From the NCBI RefSeq assembly GCF_001552655.1, contig NZ_BCRP01000012.1, forward strand, positions 1-64,000: a DNA stretch of 64,000 nucleotides. Direction: 5' to 3'. The notes beneath the pieces are model-generated. The model was not told the DNA's origin. It ran no database searches and was given only the letters and a program-made list of their open reading frames with translations. Position numbers and translations under genes: made by a program. This stretch comes from Alicyclobacillus kakegawensis NBRC 103104. Lineage in GTDB: Bacteria > Bacillota > Bacilli > Alicyclobacillales > Alicyclobacillaceae. Below are positions 25,885 to 33,982 of the stretch, in pieces; position 1 is the first letter of the stretch, and every line of letters starts with the position of its first letter.

Positions 25885-26506
25885 TGTCTCCTTCCTCCTT
25901 CAATTCCTGATAACAGGAGACATCACCCGATTTGCCTGACAGGTTCGGTTTATTGTAAAACAGAGTCAGTCGAGGTTCAGATTTTGACAGCGCTTACGTC
26001 CTGCGCACGAGATCGAAAAGATCCATTGTTGCTGGAATGATTGTATGAAAAAATCATATGCCAGCGGACATCAGAAGACAGCTTGGCGGTTCTTTTCTGC
26101 GGAACAGGGTATAACAGAGGTTCCGTTACTCGGGTACGAACCTGCGCGACTTGTTTATCATGACGGACCAAGTGTACAGCGAAAGGGGTAGCCTTCAGGT
26201 GATCAAAAATCGGTCACGACACTCATCTCGCGAGTCTGGCGCACCGTTGCGCGGTCGTGACACGGGTAAGCCTGGCCTAGTCCAGGACTCTCGGAAGCAG
26301 GGGCAAGCGCGCTCTGACACGACCCCGCCGGCGGAGGAGGCGCTGGGCATACGAGCGCCGGACGGGGTTGCGACCGAATGGAAAAAGTTTTACCAAACGT
26401 GGGTCCGTGCGTGGCGAAACGAGCGTCGGTAGCTGGGCCGGGCTGCGGTCCCTCCGTCGTCCTCCAAGTTTGGCTGCGCTGACCCGTACTGTGTTCTCTC
26501 ATCTGT
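25885..26506. other. Gene-poor stretch with one hairpin
   Basis: About 620 bp lie between the LysR gene start and the end of the deacetylase-like gene. One perfect inverted repeat, CGGAAC (26100-26105) and GTTCCG (26120-26125), encloses TATAAC. A 93-codon plus-strand frame (26151-26432) has no ribosome site and no recognisable family, so I do not call it. The part nearest the LysR gene should contain that gene's promoter; a TACAAT box on the minus strand there lacks a good -35. Confidence 0.45.
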
Positions 26507-27322
26507 CTAGAAGGGACTGTACTGTCGCATCCCCGCTTGCACCTCGCGGTACGTCAGCAGTACAAACTCACCGAGGAGTCGCCGGACATCCGGGTGGCGC
26601 AGGGCTTCCAAGTCGGCCTCCCGTTTCTGCCAATCCGGCAGTACGCGTGCTTCATCGGTCGGGACGGCGGCGTGGTGAATGAGGTGGTACACGCCCGGCG
26701 GAAGGCCACTTAAGGTGTCGATGTACCAGGATGCGCGCTGATCGGCCGGTACGGGATAGCTGTCAATGAGTCGCACCCTGGGCAGAGGCGACGCTTCCAA
26801 GATGCGGAGAAGGGGCTCCAGCAGATAGCCTGGGAGGCCTGCATCGGTGAGGCTTTCTGGAAGCAAAACCGGGATTCCCAGTTCCCGTGCCAATTGGTGG
26901 TACACGGCTGCGATGTCGGGCCGCAAGACGGCGCCCATGTGCGTGTCCAGGTGGGTGGGCTCCACCCCCATGCGTCGACAGGCCGCTATCTGTGCTTCCA
27001 TCTCCGCTTTCGCCTCTTCCACTCGGATGTGTTGCCACGCCTGCTCGAGGGTGGGCCAAAAATGGCCTGTTTCGTCACACAGACTCTGCCCGCCCGTCAG
27101 CGGGCGCATACGCGGGTACGCCCATTCGCTCGTCAACGTCAGGTGCACACCCAAGTCGCCCACGTTGACCTGCGGCGCCCAGGCGCCCGGCGTCATAATG
27201 CTCCCGGTCGGGAGGCCCAATTGGGCGTACGCCTCATTTTGCGCGGCTAACATGCCCAGGTCGTCGTGGTGCACGATGAGGCAGCGTTTCCCCTCCAGGC
27301 CCATGTCTCTCCACAGCGCCAT
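26507..27322 (-). CDS. YdjC/ChbG-HpnK family carbohydrate deacetylase
   Basis: The 271-aa protein shows the ChbG/YdjC pattern: an early HHDDLG metal motif (family usually A/N-DDFG), GVHLTLTSEW near residue 58, and HLDTHMGAV near residue 121. Members remove acetyl groups from chito-oligosaccharides or related N-acetyl sugars. AGGAGG lies seven nt before ATG 27322, and a promoter candidate lies upstream. It is divergent from an AraC regulator that may control it. Its link to amino-sugar genes farther downstream (nanE, ROK kinase) is only suggestive. Confidence 0.75.
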   Translation of the reverse strand: MALWRDMGLEGKRCLIVHHDDLGMLAAQNEAYAQLGLPTGSIMTPGAWAPQVNVGDLGVHLTLTSEWAYPRMRPLTGGQSLCDETGHFWPTLEQAWQHIRVEEAKAEMEAQIAACRRMGVEPTHLDTHMGAVLRPDIAAVYHQLARELGIPVLLPESLTDAGLPGYLLEPLLRILEASPLPRVRLIDSYPVPADQRASWYIDTLSGLPPGVYHLIHHAAVPTDEARVLPDWQKREADLEALRHPDVRRLLGEFVLLTYREVQAGMRQYSPF

Positions 27323-27352
27323 CCCGTCGCCTCCTAGCGGTCCGCAGTGAAC

Positions 27353-27381
27353 AGAATACTCTTTTTTTTATGTTACTACAA
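27353..27381 (-). promoter_or_regulatory. Promoter of the YdjC-like gene
   Basis: On the minus strand, TTGTAG and TATTCT are separated by 17 nt (an A-rich spacer), each matching the sigma-A consensus at four of six positions, about 30 nt before the gene's ATG. Confidence 0.5.
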
Positions 27382-27431
27382 TCTTCCCGCATGCGCTGCA
27401 ACTCGAGCAAAAACCTCATGGAAGCGCTCAA

Positions 27432-27466
27432 TTTACACCTAGACCCGATGAACAAGGCAGTGTAAA
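27432..27466. promoter_or_regulatory. Inverted repeat upstream of the AraC gene
   Basis: TTTACAC (27432-27438) and GTGTAAA (27460-27466) are perfect 7-bp arms 21 nt apart, just before the ribosome site of the AraC regulator. The spacing is about 28 bp centre to centre, compatible with a dimeric regulator; autoregulation is plausible. Confidence 0.35.
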
Positions 27467-27490
27467 CTGGCGTGGAGGTGACGGCAGCAC

Positions 27491-28303
27491 GTGAACGACG
27501 ATACAGTGGGGGCGTATGTGCGGGTGGCCGGATATGGTTATCACGACCGCCCGTATTATTCGGTGAAGCGGGAAGGCTTTACGACCTATTTGCTGCGCTT
27601 GCAGGTGGAGGGTCAGGCGGAGACTGTGATTGACGGCCGGCGTGTCCCGCTTGGGGTTGGGGACATCCTGTTGCTGGCTCCGAAACAGCCGTACGAACTG
27701 CGCATCGGCGATCCGTCCGCGTACCAGACACCGGTGCGCAGCGCGGATTATTACATCTTCTGCGATGGGCCTTGGCTGGACGCGTGGTGGCGGGATCGCT
27801 GCCGTCCGCGCCTCGCGACGATTCCCTTGGATGACGGGATGCTCTCCCTGTGGCGTCAGGTGGCCTGGGAGAAAAGGCGGATTGGCCGGACGGATGAGCG
27901 CATCAGCGACTACCTGCTGCGCGTGCTGTGCCTGTTTATCGACCGCAGTCTGGACGACTGGCAGACCCGTTTGGTCAGTCCGGAGTCGTTGGCGGCCCAC
28001 CGCATGAAACGGTTCATCGAGCAGAACATCGGCGACGAACTCACCTTGCAGGATGTCGCGGACGAGGTCGGGCTGAGCGTGTCGCGGGCGGTCCACCTGT
28101 TCAAGGAGACGTTTGGCTGCACCATCGTTCAGTACATCGTGGACGTACGGCTCAAACTGGCGTCTGACCGCATCCGTTTCAGCGCCATGACGTTGGAACA
28201 GGCGGCTGAGTCGGCCGGGTTCCGCAGTTATTCCTATTTCTACCGTGTCTTTCGGGATCGTTACGGTGTCTCTCCGAAACAGTATCGCCAGCAGATGCAG
28301 TGA
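27491..28303 (+). CDS. AraC-family transcriptional regulator with cupin sensor
   Basis: The 270-aa protein has an N-terminal cupin-like ligand domain (about residues 15-110) and a C-terminal double helix-turn-helix (about 172-268; TLQDVADEVGLSVSRAVHLFK and the FRSYSYFYRVFRDRYGVSP core). Such regulators usually activate sugar-utilisation genes. It starts at GTG 27491 after GGAGGTGACGG. Its neighbours are the divergent deacetylase-like gene and, downstream, the ABC exporter/isomerase operon; either could be its target. Confidence 0.88.
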   Translation: MNDDTVGAYVRVAGYGYHDRPYYSVKREGFTTYLLRLQVEGQAETVIDGRRVPLGVGDILLLAPKQPYELRIGDPSAYQTPVRSADYYIFCDGPWLDAWWRDRCRPRLATIPLDDGMLSLWRQVAWEKRRIGRTDERISDYLLRVLCLFIDRSLDDWQTRLVSPESLAAHRMKRFIEQNIGDELTLQDVADEVGLSVSRAVHLFKETFGCTIVQYIVDVRLKLASDRIRFSAMTLEQAAESAGFRSYSYFYRVFRDRYGVSPKQYRQQMQ

Positions 28304-28405
28304 GCGGCGCATGGCGAAACATAGCCAGATCTGAAAAGTACGCAACCAGATACGTCATTCTCAGCCCTCCCCTTTTGTGATTAAATCTCAACTACGTTGT
28401 CAATT

Positions 28406-28456
28406 CTCCGCCACATCAGAATGCGGAGAGGAAAACCGCCCTGGTTACCCAGGGCG
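28406..28456 (+). other. Two leader hairpins before the ABC exporter operon
   Basis: CTCCGC (28406) pairs with GCGGAG (28423) across 11 nt, and CGCCCTGG (28437) pairs perfectly with CCAGGGCG (28449) around TTAC. Both end less than 25 nt before the exporter start, close to its GGGGAGGG ribosome site. They may form a leader that modulates expression; no T-tract follows. Confidence 0.4.
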
Positions 28457-28479
28457 CAGATACACGGGGAGGGCTTGGC

Positions 28480-30261
28480 TTGGCGGGAGAGTTTCGACGA
28501 TTGTCCGGCTTTTACCGTCCCTATCTACCCTGGATGTACCTTAGCATGGGCCTATTAGTGGTCACGACCGCACTCGGACTGGTTTATCCCTACTTGTTGA
28601 AGTTGATTGTCAATCGGGTCATCGTCGGCCATGCGTACGGGGAGCTACCGTGGTTGATTGCAGCGATTTTGGCCGCCGCTTTGGTGAAAGGCGTGTTCAA
28701 CTTCGGGCAGCAGTACACCGGTCAGGTGTTCGGCAGCCGCACCGCCTACGACTTGCGCAGCGCGCTGTACCATAAACTCAACCGGCAGACGTTCAGCTGG
28801 TACGACGAGATCCACACCGGTGACCTGATGTCTCGCCTGACGGCCGACCTGGATGCGTTCCGCATGTTTCTTGCTTTCGGCATCAACAACCTGGTCAATC
28901 TGGGGCTGATTGTCGGCTTCAGCATGGCGATGATGTGGTGGATGAACGGCTGGCTGGCGCTGGTCATGCTCTGCCTGATGCCGGTTCTCGGGTTTGCCGG
29001 GGTGTTCTTCGACCGCCGGCTGCACAAGGCCTTCCGCCGCATTCGCCAAAGCCTCGGGACGCTGAACTCGGGTGTGCAGGAAACCATCATGGGCATCCGC
29101 ACAGTCAAGTCGTTCGCCCGGGAAGACTTCGAGATCGACAAGTTCACCCACCGCAATGACGACTATTTTGATTCGAACATGAGCGCCAGCAACATCTGGA
29201 AGTGGTTTTTCCCCGTGGTGGGCATCATCGGCAATCTCGGCATCGTGCTGATTCTGCTCGTGGGCGGCTGGCTGGTCATGCATCAGCGCATGGAGCTGGG
29301 CGACCTGGTCGCTTTTCTGAGTATCCTGTGGTACATCCTGTGGCCGCTCTCAGAGCTGGGGTTTTATCTGAACAATTGGACGCAAGCGCGCGCCGCTGGG
29401 GGACGCCTGTTGGAAGTTCTCGAGGCGCCGGTGGGCATCACCACGCCAACAGCCGCCCAGCGCCCGCCGATGCGTGGACACGTGTGTCTGGAGCACGTGC
29501 ACGTCGACTACGGCGAGAACCGGGTGCTGGAGGACATCAACCTGGAGGTGGCCCCCGGAGAGACCGTGGCCCTGCTGGGCTTGACCGGATCAGGAAAGTC
29601 GACGCTGGTCAATCTGCTGCCCCGGTTTTATGATGTCAGCTCGGGCCGCGTGCTGGTGGACGGCAAGGATGTCCGACAGTGGGATCTCGAGGCGCTGCGC
29701 CGCAATGTGGCGGTGGTGTTCCAGGAGCCGTTCCTATTCTCCACCACCATTTTCTCAAACATCGCCTACGGCCGCCCGGACGCGACCTTGGAAGAGGTCA
29801 GACGGGCAGCGCGGATGGCGGCCGCGGCTGAGTTCATCGAGCAGTTGCCCGATGGCTATGCGACGGTTGTCGGTGAGCGCGGCCTGGGGCTCTCCGGCGG
29901 CCAGAAGCAGCGCATAGCTTTGGCCCGGGCCCTCCTACAAAATCCGTCCATCCTCATCCTGGATGACGCGACCAGTGCGGTCGATATGGAGACGGAGTAT
30001 CAGATTCAGCAAGCGCTGCAGGAAGTTATGCGCGGGCGCACCACATGGATCATCGCGCACCGGATTTCGACGCTGAAAAGGGCGGACAAAATCTTGGTAA
30101 TTGACCGCGGCCGGATTGTGGAGCGGGGGACCCACCAGGAGCTGCTGGCGCGGCAGGGGCTGTATCGCCGCATCTTTGACATGCAGTTTCGTGATTACGA
30201 CACGCACCTGGCTGCGGTGGCTGGCGGACGCGCGCCGCAAAAGGGAGGCCATCATGTCTAA
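28480..30261 (+). CDS. ABC exporter half-transporter with degenerate ATP site
   Basis: The 593-aa protein fuses a six-helix exporter domain (about residues 15-300) to a nucleotide-binding domain (about 330-575) with GLTGSGKST (Walker A), LSGGQKQR signature and ILDDATSAVD (Walker B). In Walker B the catalytic Glu is Asp, typical of the non-catalytic subunit in heterodimeric exporters such as BmrCD or TM287/288. The next gene encodes the partner with the normal Glu. Together they probably export a lipid, peptide or drug. The start is TTG 28480 after GGGGAGGG, and the gene overlaps its partner by 8 nt. Confidence 0.88.
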   Translation: MAGEFRRLSGFYRPYLPWMYLSMGLLVVTTALGLVYPYLLKLIVNRVIVGHAYGELPWLIAAILAAALVKGVFNFGQQYTGQVFGSRTAYDLRSALYHKLNRQTFSWYDEIHTGDLMSRLTADLDAFRMFLAFGINNLVNLGLIVGFSMAMMWWMNGWLALVMLCLMPVLGFAGVFFDRRLHKAFRRIRQSLGTLNSGVQETIMGIRTVKSFAREDFEIDKFTHRNDDYFDSNMSASNIWKWFFPVVGIIGNLGIVLILLVGGWLVMHQRMELGDLVAFLSILWYILWPLSELGFYLNNWTQARAAGGRLLEVLEAPVGITTPTAAQRPPMRGHVCLEHVHVDYGENRVLEDINLEVAPGETVALLGLTGSGKSTLVNLLPRFYDVSSGRVLVDGKDVRQWDLEALRRNVAVVFQEPFLFSTTIFSNIAYGRPDATLEEVRRAARMAAAAEFIEQLPDGYATVVGERGLGLSGGQKQRIALARALLQNPSILILDDATSAVDMETEYQIQQALQEVMRGRTTWIIAHRISTLKRADKILVIDRGRIVERGTHQELLARQGLYRRIFDMQFRDYDTHLAAVAGGRAPQKGGHHV

Positions 30262-32059
30262 ATCGGACGTTCAAGCAGAACTGCGGGTTCCGTTTGTGTA
30301 CCGTGAAGACGAGCGGATTGAGAAGTTTGATTGGGGGCAGATCCGCCGGCTGCTCGGCTACATGCTGGCGTATCCAAAGGTGATTGTATTCGCGTTCACC
30401 GCCACCTGTGCGACGGCTCTGGTCACGCTGGTGGCGCCGTACGTGGTCGGGCGCGTGATTGACTCAGCCATCGCCATTGGACACACCGGCCGTCTCATCG
30501 CCTACTGCGCCGTTTTGTCGGCGCTCTACGCTGCCAACTTCTATGCCAGTAACCGGCGCATTTACTACACCAATCTGTTGGGACAGAACGTCATTCGCGA
30601 CCTGCGTCGGCAGCTGTTCAGCCACGTACAGAAACTGTCGCTGACGTTTTTCGACAATCGACCGGCCGGATCGGTGTTGGTGCGCATCATGAACGACGTG
30701 AACTCGCTGCAGGACCTGTTCACGAACGGGGTCATCAACTCCATCACCAACATGTTTACGCTGGTCGGCATCATCGTCATCATGGTCAGTCTGAACGCCA
30801 GGCTGGCGTTGGTGACGATGGTCGTGGTGCCGTTCATGTTCCTGCTGTCCATGCGGTTGACGGTTAAAATCCGCCGGGCTTGGCAGCAGGTGCGGCTGCG
30901 CACGTCGAAGATGAACGCGCACCTTGCGGAGAGCATTCAGGGCGTGCGCGTGACCGAGGCGTACGCGCGGCAGGACGAGAATCAGGCATTTTTCGAAGAC
31001 ATGAACCAAGACTACATGCGCATGTTCCTGTGCGCCCAGCGGCGCAGCATCGTGTTCAGCCCGCTGGTGGATTTGACCGGGGCGGTCGGCAGCGCGTTGC
31101 TGTTCGGCTACGGGGTTCACCTGTTGACCGCAGGAGAGGTCACCGTCGGTCTGTTGGTCTCGTTTGCCAATTACCTGGGAAATTTCTGGACGCCGATTGC
31201 CCAGCTCGGCCAGGTTTACAATCAATTGTTGGTGGCCTCCGCATCGTCCGAACGAATATTCCAGTATTTGGACAGCAAACCGGTCGTACAGGATGCCCTA
31301 GACGCTCCCGAATTGCCGACGATTGAGGGACGGGTCGAGTTTGTCAATGTCGAATTCGAGTATGAACCTGGCCGCAAGGCGCTGGATGGCGTCAGTTTCC
31401 GCGTGGAGCCCGGCCAGACAGTGGCTTTGGTCGGCCACACCGGTGCCGGCAAGAGCACGGTCATCAACCTGCTCTCCCGCTTTTATGATCCGACCGCAGG
31501 CGCCATCCGCATTGACGGCTGTGACATCCGTACGGTCCAGTCCGACAGCCTGCGCCAGCAGATTGGCATGGTGCTGCAGGACACGTTCATCTTCTCGGGC
31601 ACAATCATGGACAACATTCGCTACGGAAATCCTTCCGCTAGCGACGAGGATGTGATAGCCGCCGCTTGTGCTGTGTACGCGGACGAGTTCATCCGGCAGA
31701 TGGAAAACGGGTATTACACGGAGGTCCGCGAGCGGGGCAGTCGGCTGTCGATGGGCCAGCGGCAGTTGATCTCGTTCGCCCGCGCCATCCTTGCGGATCC
31801 CAAAATCTTGATATTGGATGAGGCCACCGCCAGCATTGACACGTATACGGAACATCTCATCCAAAAGGCGCTGGAGGTGCTCCTCTCCGGTCGCACCGCG
31901 TTTGTCGTGGCGCACCGTCTATCAACCATTCGCGAAGCGGACCAGATCCTGGTCTTCGACCATGGGCAGATTGTCGAGCGTGGAACGCACGCTGAATTAT
32001 TGGCGCAACGCGGCCACTACTATCACCTGGTCGCGGCCCAGTACCGGTTTTTGGCGTAA
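30254..32059 (+). CDS. ABC exporter half-transporter with canonical Walker B
   Basis: The 601-aa partner has a roughly 40-residue N-terminal extension, a six-helix exporter domain (about residues 40-330), and an ATPase domain with GHTGAGKST, the altered signature LSMGQRQ in place of LSGGQ, and ILDEATASID with the catalytic Glu. The complementary defects in the two subunits leave one competent ATP site, the usual heterodimer design. ATG 30254 follows AAGGGAGG and overlaps the first subunit gene. Only 15 bp separate it from a sugar isomerase gene, an unusual operon partner for an exporter. Confidence 0.88.
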   Translation: MSKSDVQAELRVPFVYREDERIEKFDWGQIRRLLGYMLAYPKVIVFAFTATCATALVTLVAPYVVGRVIDSAIAIGHTGRLIAYCAVLSALYAANFYASNRRIYYTNLLGQNVIRDLRRQLFSHVQKLSLTFFDNRPAGSVLVRIMNDVNSLQDLFTNGVINSITNMFTLVGIIVIMVSLNARLALVTMVVVPFMFLLSMRLTVKIRRAWQQVRLRTSKMNAHLAESIQGVRVTEAYARQDENQAFFEDMNQDYMRMFLCAQRRSIVFSPLVDLTGAVGSALLFGYGVHLLTAGEVTVGLLVSFANYLGNFWTPIAQLGQVYNQLLVASASSERIFQYLDSKPVVQDALDAPELPTIEGRVEFVNVEFEYEPGRKALDGVSFRVEPGQTVALVGHTGAGKSTVINLLSRFYDPTAGAIRIDGCDIRTVQSDSLRQQIGMVLQDTFIFSGTIMDNIRYGNPSASDEDVIAAACAVYADEFIRQMENGYYTEVRERGSRLSMGQRQLISFARAILADPKILILDEATASIDTYTEHLIQKALEVLLSGRTAFVVAHRLSTIREADQILVFDHGQIVERGTHAELLAQRGHYYHLVAAQYRFLA

Positions 32060-32074
32060 TGAAGGAGGAAGGTC

Positions 32075-32896
32075 ATGAAGATTGGGTTGAACCAATGGTG
32101 TTTCGGCGATTGGGTCGGGTTGGCGCATGTGTTTGCCGCCTGTCAGAGGGCGGGGGTGGACGGGGTTGAGCTGAATCTCCAGGAGGCCGGCGGAGACGAA
32201 TTGACGATGGACAGTACTCCGTCGGATGTACGGGAGATTGCGAGGCGGGCGCACGCCGCCGGGTTGGAACTGAAGAGTTTGGCGACTGGACTGTTGTGGA
32301 ATTTCCCGCTTTCCGCCCCGCAACCTGAGGTGCGCCAGAAGGCCCGGACCATCGTGCACAGGCAGCTGGAGATAGCGTCCTGGCTGGAAATGGACGCGGT
32401 TTTGGTCGTGCCGGGCGTGGTCACCGCGGAGGTCCCGTATGACGAATGTTATGAACGAAGCCTCGCGGAGCTGGAGGCACTGGCGGGCGAGGCGCAGCGC
32501 CGAGGAGTCAAAATCGCCATTGAGAACGTTTGGAACAAGTTTTTGCTCTCTCCGCTCGAGATGAAGGCGTACGTGGATACGATAGGATCGGCTTGGGTTG
32601 GGGTATACCTGGATGTGGGCAACGTGCTGGCTTTTGGTTTCCCCGAGCAGTGGATTCGCATCCTTGGGCCGCGAATCTGCAAGGTGCATGTCAAGGATTA
32701 CGCGCAGTCGGTCGGCAACATCCACGGATTTGTGCCGCTGTGGGCGGGAGACGTCAATTGGCCCCAGGTCCTCGAGGCATTGCGCGGCATCGGGTATGAC
32801 GACTATTTGACCGCGGAGTGCACACCGTACCGGTACGGCGGTACCCAGGTTGCGGACGACGTCGCGCGCCAGTTGCGCCGCATTCTGCAGTTGTAG
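32075..32896 (+). CDS. Sugar phosphate isomerase/epimerase-like TIM barrel
   Basis: The 273-aa protein resembles UlaE/SgbU-type hexulose or pentulose phosphate epimerases. The metal ligands appear in IAIENVW (Glu), VYLDVGNV (Asp), KVHVKDY (His) and LTAECTPY (Glu). It is preceded by GAAGGAGGAAGG and begins 15 bp after the ABC exporter genes, so it is co-transcribed with them. An RpiR-type regulator follows after 164 bp. The substrate is unknown; a phosphorylated ketose or an inosose-type keto sugar is possible. Confidence 0.82.
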   Translation: MKIGLNQWCFGDWVGLAHVFAACQRAGVDGVELNLQEAGGDELTMDSTPSDVREIARRAHAAGLELKSLATGLLWNFPLSAPQPEVRQKARTIVHRQLEIASWLEMDAVLVVPGVVTAEVPYDECYERSLAELEALAGEAQRRGVKIAIENVWNKFLLSPLEMKAYVDTIGSAWVGVYLDVGNVLAFGFPEQWIRILGPRICKVHVKDYAQSVGNIHGFVPLWAGDVNWPQVLEALRGIGYDDYLTAECTPYRYGGTQVADDVARQLRRILQL

Positions 32897-33018
32897 ACCA
32901 GACGGAAATCACCGCCGTGCCGGAACAGGGCGAGCGCCTGAGGGGCGCTGTGAATCATGCGCCACACCCCGTGGAGGAGCCTTCTTTTTGTTCAATCACG
33001 GCGGATATTTCCGGCGCA

Positions 33019-33027
33019 TGATAGAAT
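33019..33027 (+). promoter_or_regulatory. Extended -10 promoter of the RpiR-type gene
   Basis: TGATAGAAT (an extended -10 with TAGAAT at 33022) lies 34 nt before the ATG. The -35 region is poor, as is common for extended -10 promoters. Confidence 0.4.
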
Positions 33028-33060
33028 AATGAAGATTACATTCACTGTGGGGATGGGGAC

Positions 33061-33921
33061 ATGAACAAAACAGGTACCGGTCAGCGTTCCTTGACGATGA
33101 TTGCGAGCGTCTATCCATCGCTTTCCAAGGCTGAACAGAAGGTGGCCGATGCGGTTTTGGGCGACGCTGAGACCACCGTCTATTCCTCGGTCACCGATTT
33201 GGCTGAAAAGGCCGGAGTCGGTGAGACCACCGTCATCCGCTTCTGTCGCAAGCTTGGGTACCGCGGTTTCCAGGAGTTTAAGCTGGCCGTCGCGCAGGAC
33301 CTGGTTTCTCCCAGCCAGCATGTGCACGGGCGGATTGAAGATTCCGATGATGTGCGGACGATGGCCGAGAAGATCACGGCGCACAACACACAGACGCTTC
33401 AGGATACGCACAGCCTGCTGCAGGAAGTGGAGCTGGAAAAGGCATCGGAGGCGCTGATTCGCTGTCGAAGAGTGATGTTTTTTGGCGTGGGTTCTTCCGG
33501 CATCACGGCAGCAGACGCCAAGTACCGCTTCATGCGCCTTGGTTTTGATGCCCATTGCGCGTCTGACGCTCATGTCATCGCGATGAGCGCGTCCCTGGCC
33601 ACTCCGGAGGATGTGGTGGTCGGCATCACAACGTCCGGAAGCACCAAAGATCTGGTCGATGCGGTGGAGATTGCGAAGCAAAACGGGGCTTATGTCATCT
33701 GCATCACCCATCACGCACGTTCGCCTGTCACCCAGTACGCGGATGCGATTCTGCTCGGGGCCGCCAAGGAAACACCGCTGCAGGGCGGGGCGTTTTCGTC
33801 GAAACTGGCCCAGATCCACGTGCTGGACATCCTGTCCACGGTTGTGGCTATGCGCAACCGGGAGTCTGCCTTTCGCGCCTTGAACACCACGGCCAAGTCG
33901 GTGCTGGACAAACTGTACTGA
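33061..33921 (+). CDS. RpiR/MurR-family regulator with SIS domain
   Basis: The 286-aa protein has an RpiR-type helix-turn-helix (residues about 1-77; YSSVTDLAEKAGVGETTVIRF in positions 41-61) and a SIS sugar-phosphate-binding domain (about 125-260; GVGSSGITAADAKYRFMRLG). Members sense phosphosugars such as N-acetylmuramate or N-acetylmannosamine phosphates. It is transcribed towards the DUF4855/phosphoesterase pair and lies 2.8 kb from nanE, so it is the best local candidate regulator of the amino-sugar and glycan region. Confidence 0.88.
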   Translation: MNKTGTGQRSLTMIASVYPSLSKAEQKVADAVLGDAETTVYSSVTDLAEKAGVGETTVIRFCRKLGYRGFQEFKLAVAQDLVSPSQHVHGRIEDSDDVRTMAEKITAHNTQTLQDTHSLLQEVELEKASEALIRCRRVMFFGVGSSGITAADAKYRFMRLGFDAHCASDAHVIAMSASLATPEDVVVGITTSGSTKDLVDAVEIAKQNGAYVICITHHARSPVTQYADAILLGAAKETPLQGGAFSSKLAQIHVLDILSTVVAMRNRESAFRALNTTAKSVLDKLY

Positions 33922-33929
33922 CCCGGCTT

Positions 33930-33961
33930 GCCCGTCCGGGCCGATGAAGGAACGGACGGGC
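33930..33961. terminator. Convergent hairpin after the RpiR-type gene
   Basis: GCCCGTCCG (33930) pairs perfectly with CGGACGGGC (33953) across 14 nt, 8 nt after the stop codon and between two convergent genes. There is no T-tract, so the strength of any transcription stop is uncertain. Confidence 0.45.
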
Positions 33962-33982
33962 GAGCTTCATGTGAAGTTGTCT

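Noticed and set aside
25985-25998. TGACAGCGCTTACG as a cre box upstream of the LysR gene
   Set aside because: It misses two fixed cre positions, so it is below the standard used for the other two sites.
26151-26432. 93-codon plus-strand frame in the gap before the deacetylase-like gene
   Set aside because: No ribosome site, low-complexity charged composition, no recognisable family. A real small gene cannot be excluded, but nothing supports it.
32992-33819. 275-codon minus-strand frame opposite the RpiR-type gene
   Set aside because: Shadow of a clear HTH-SIS regulator; no ribosome site or domain.
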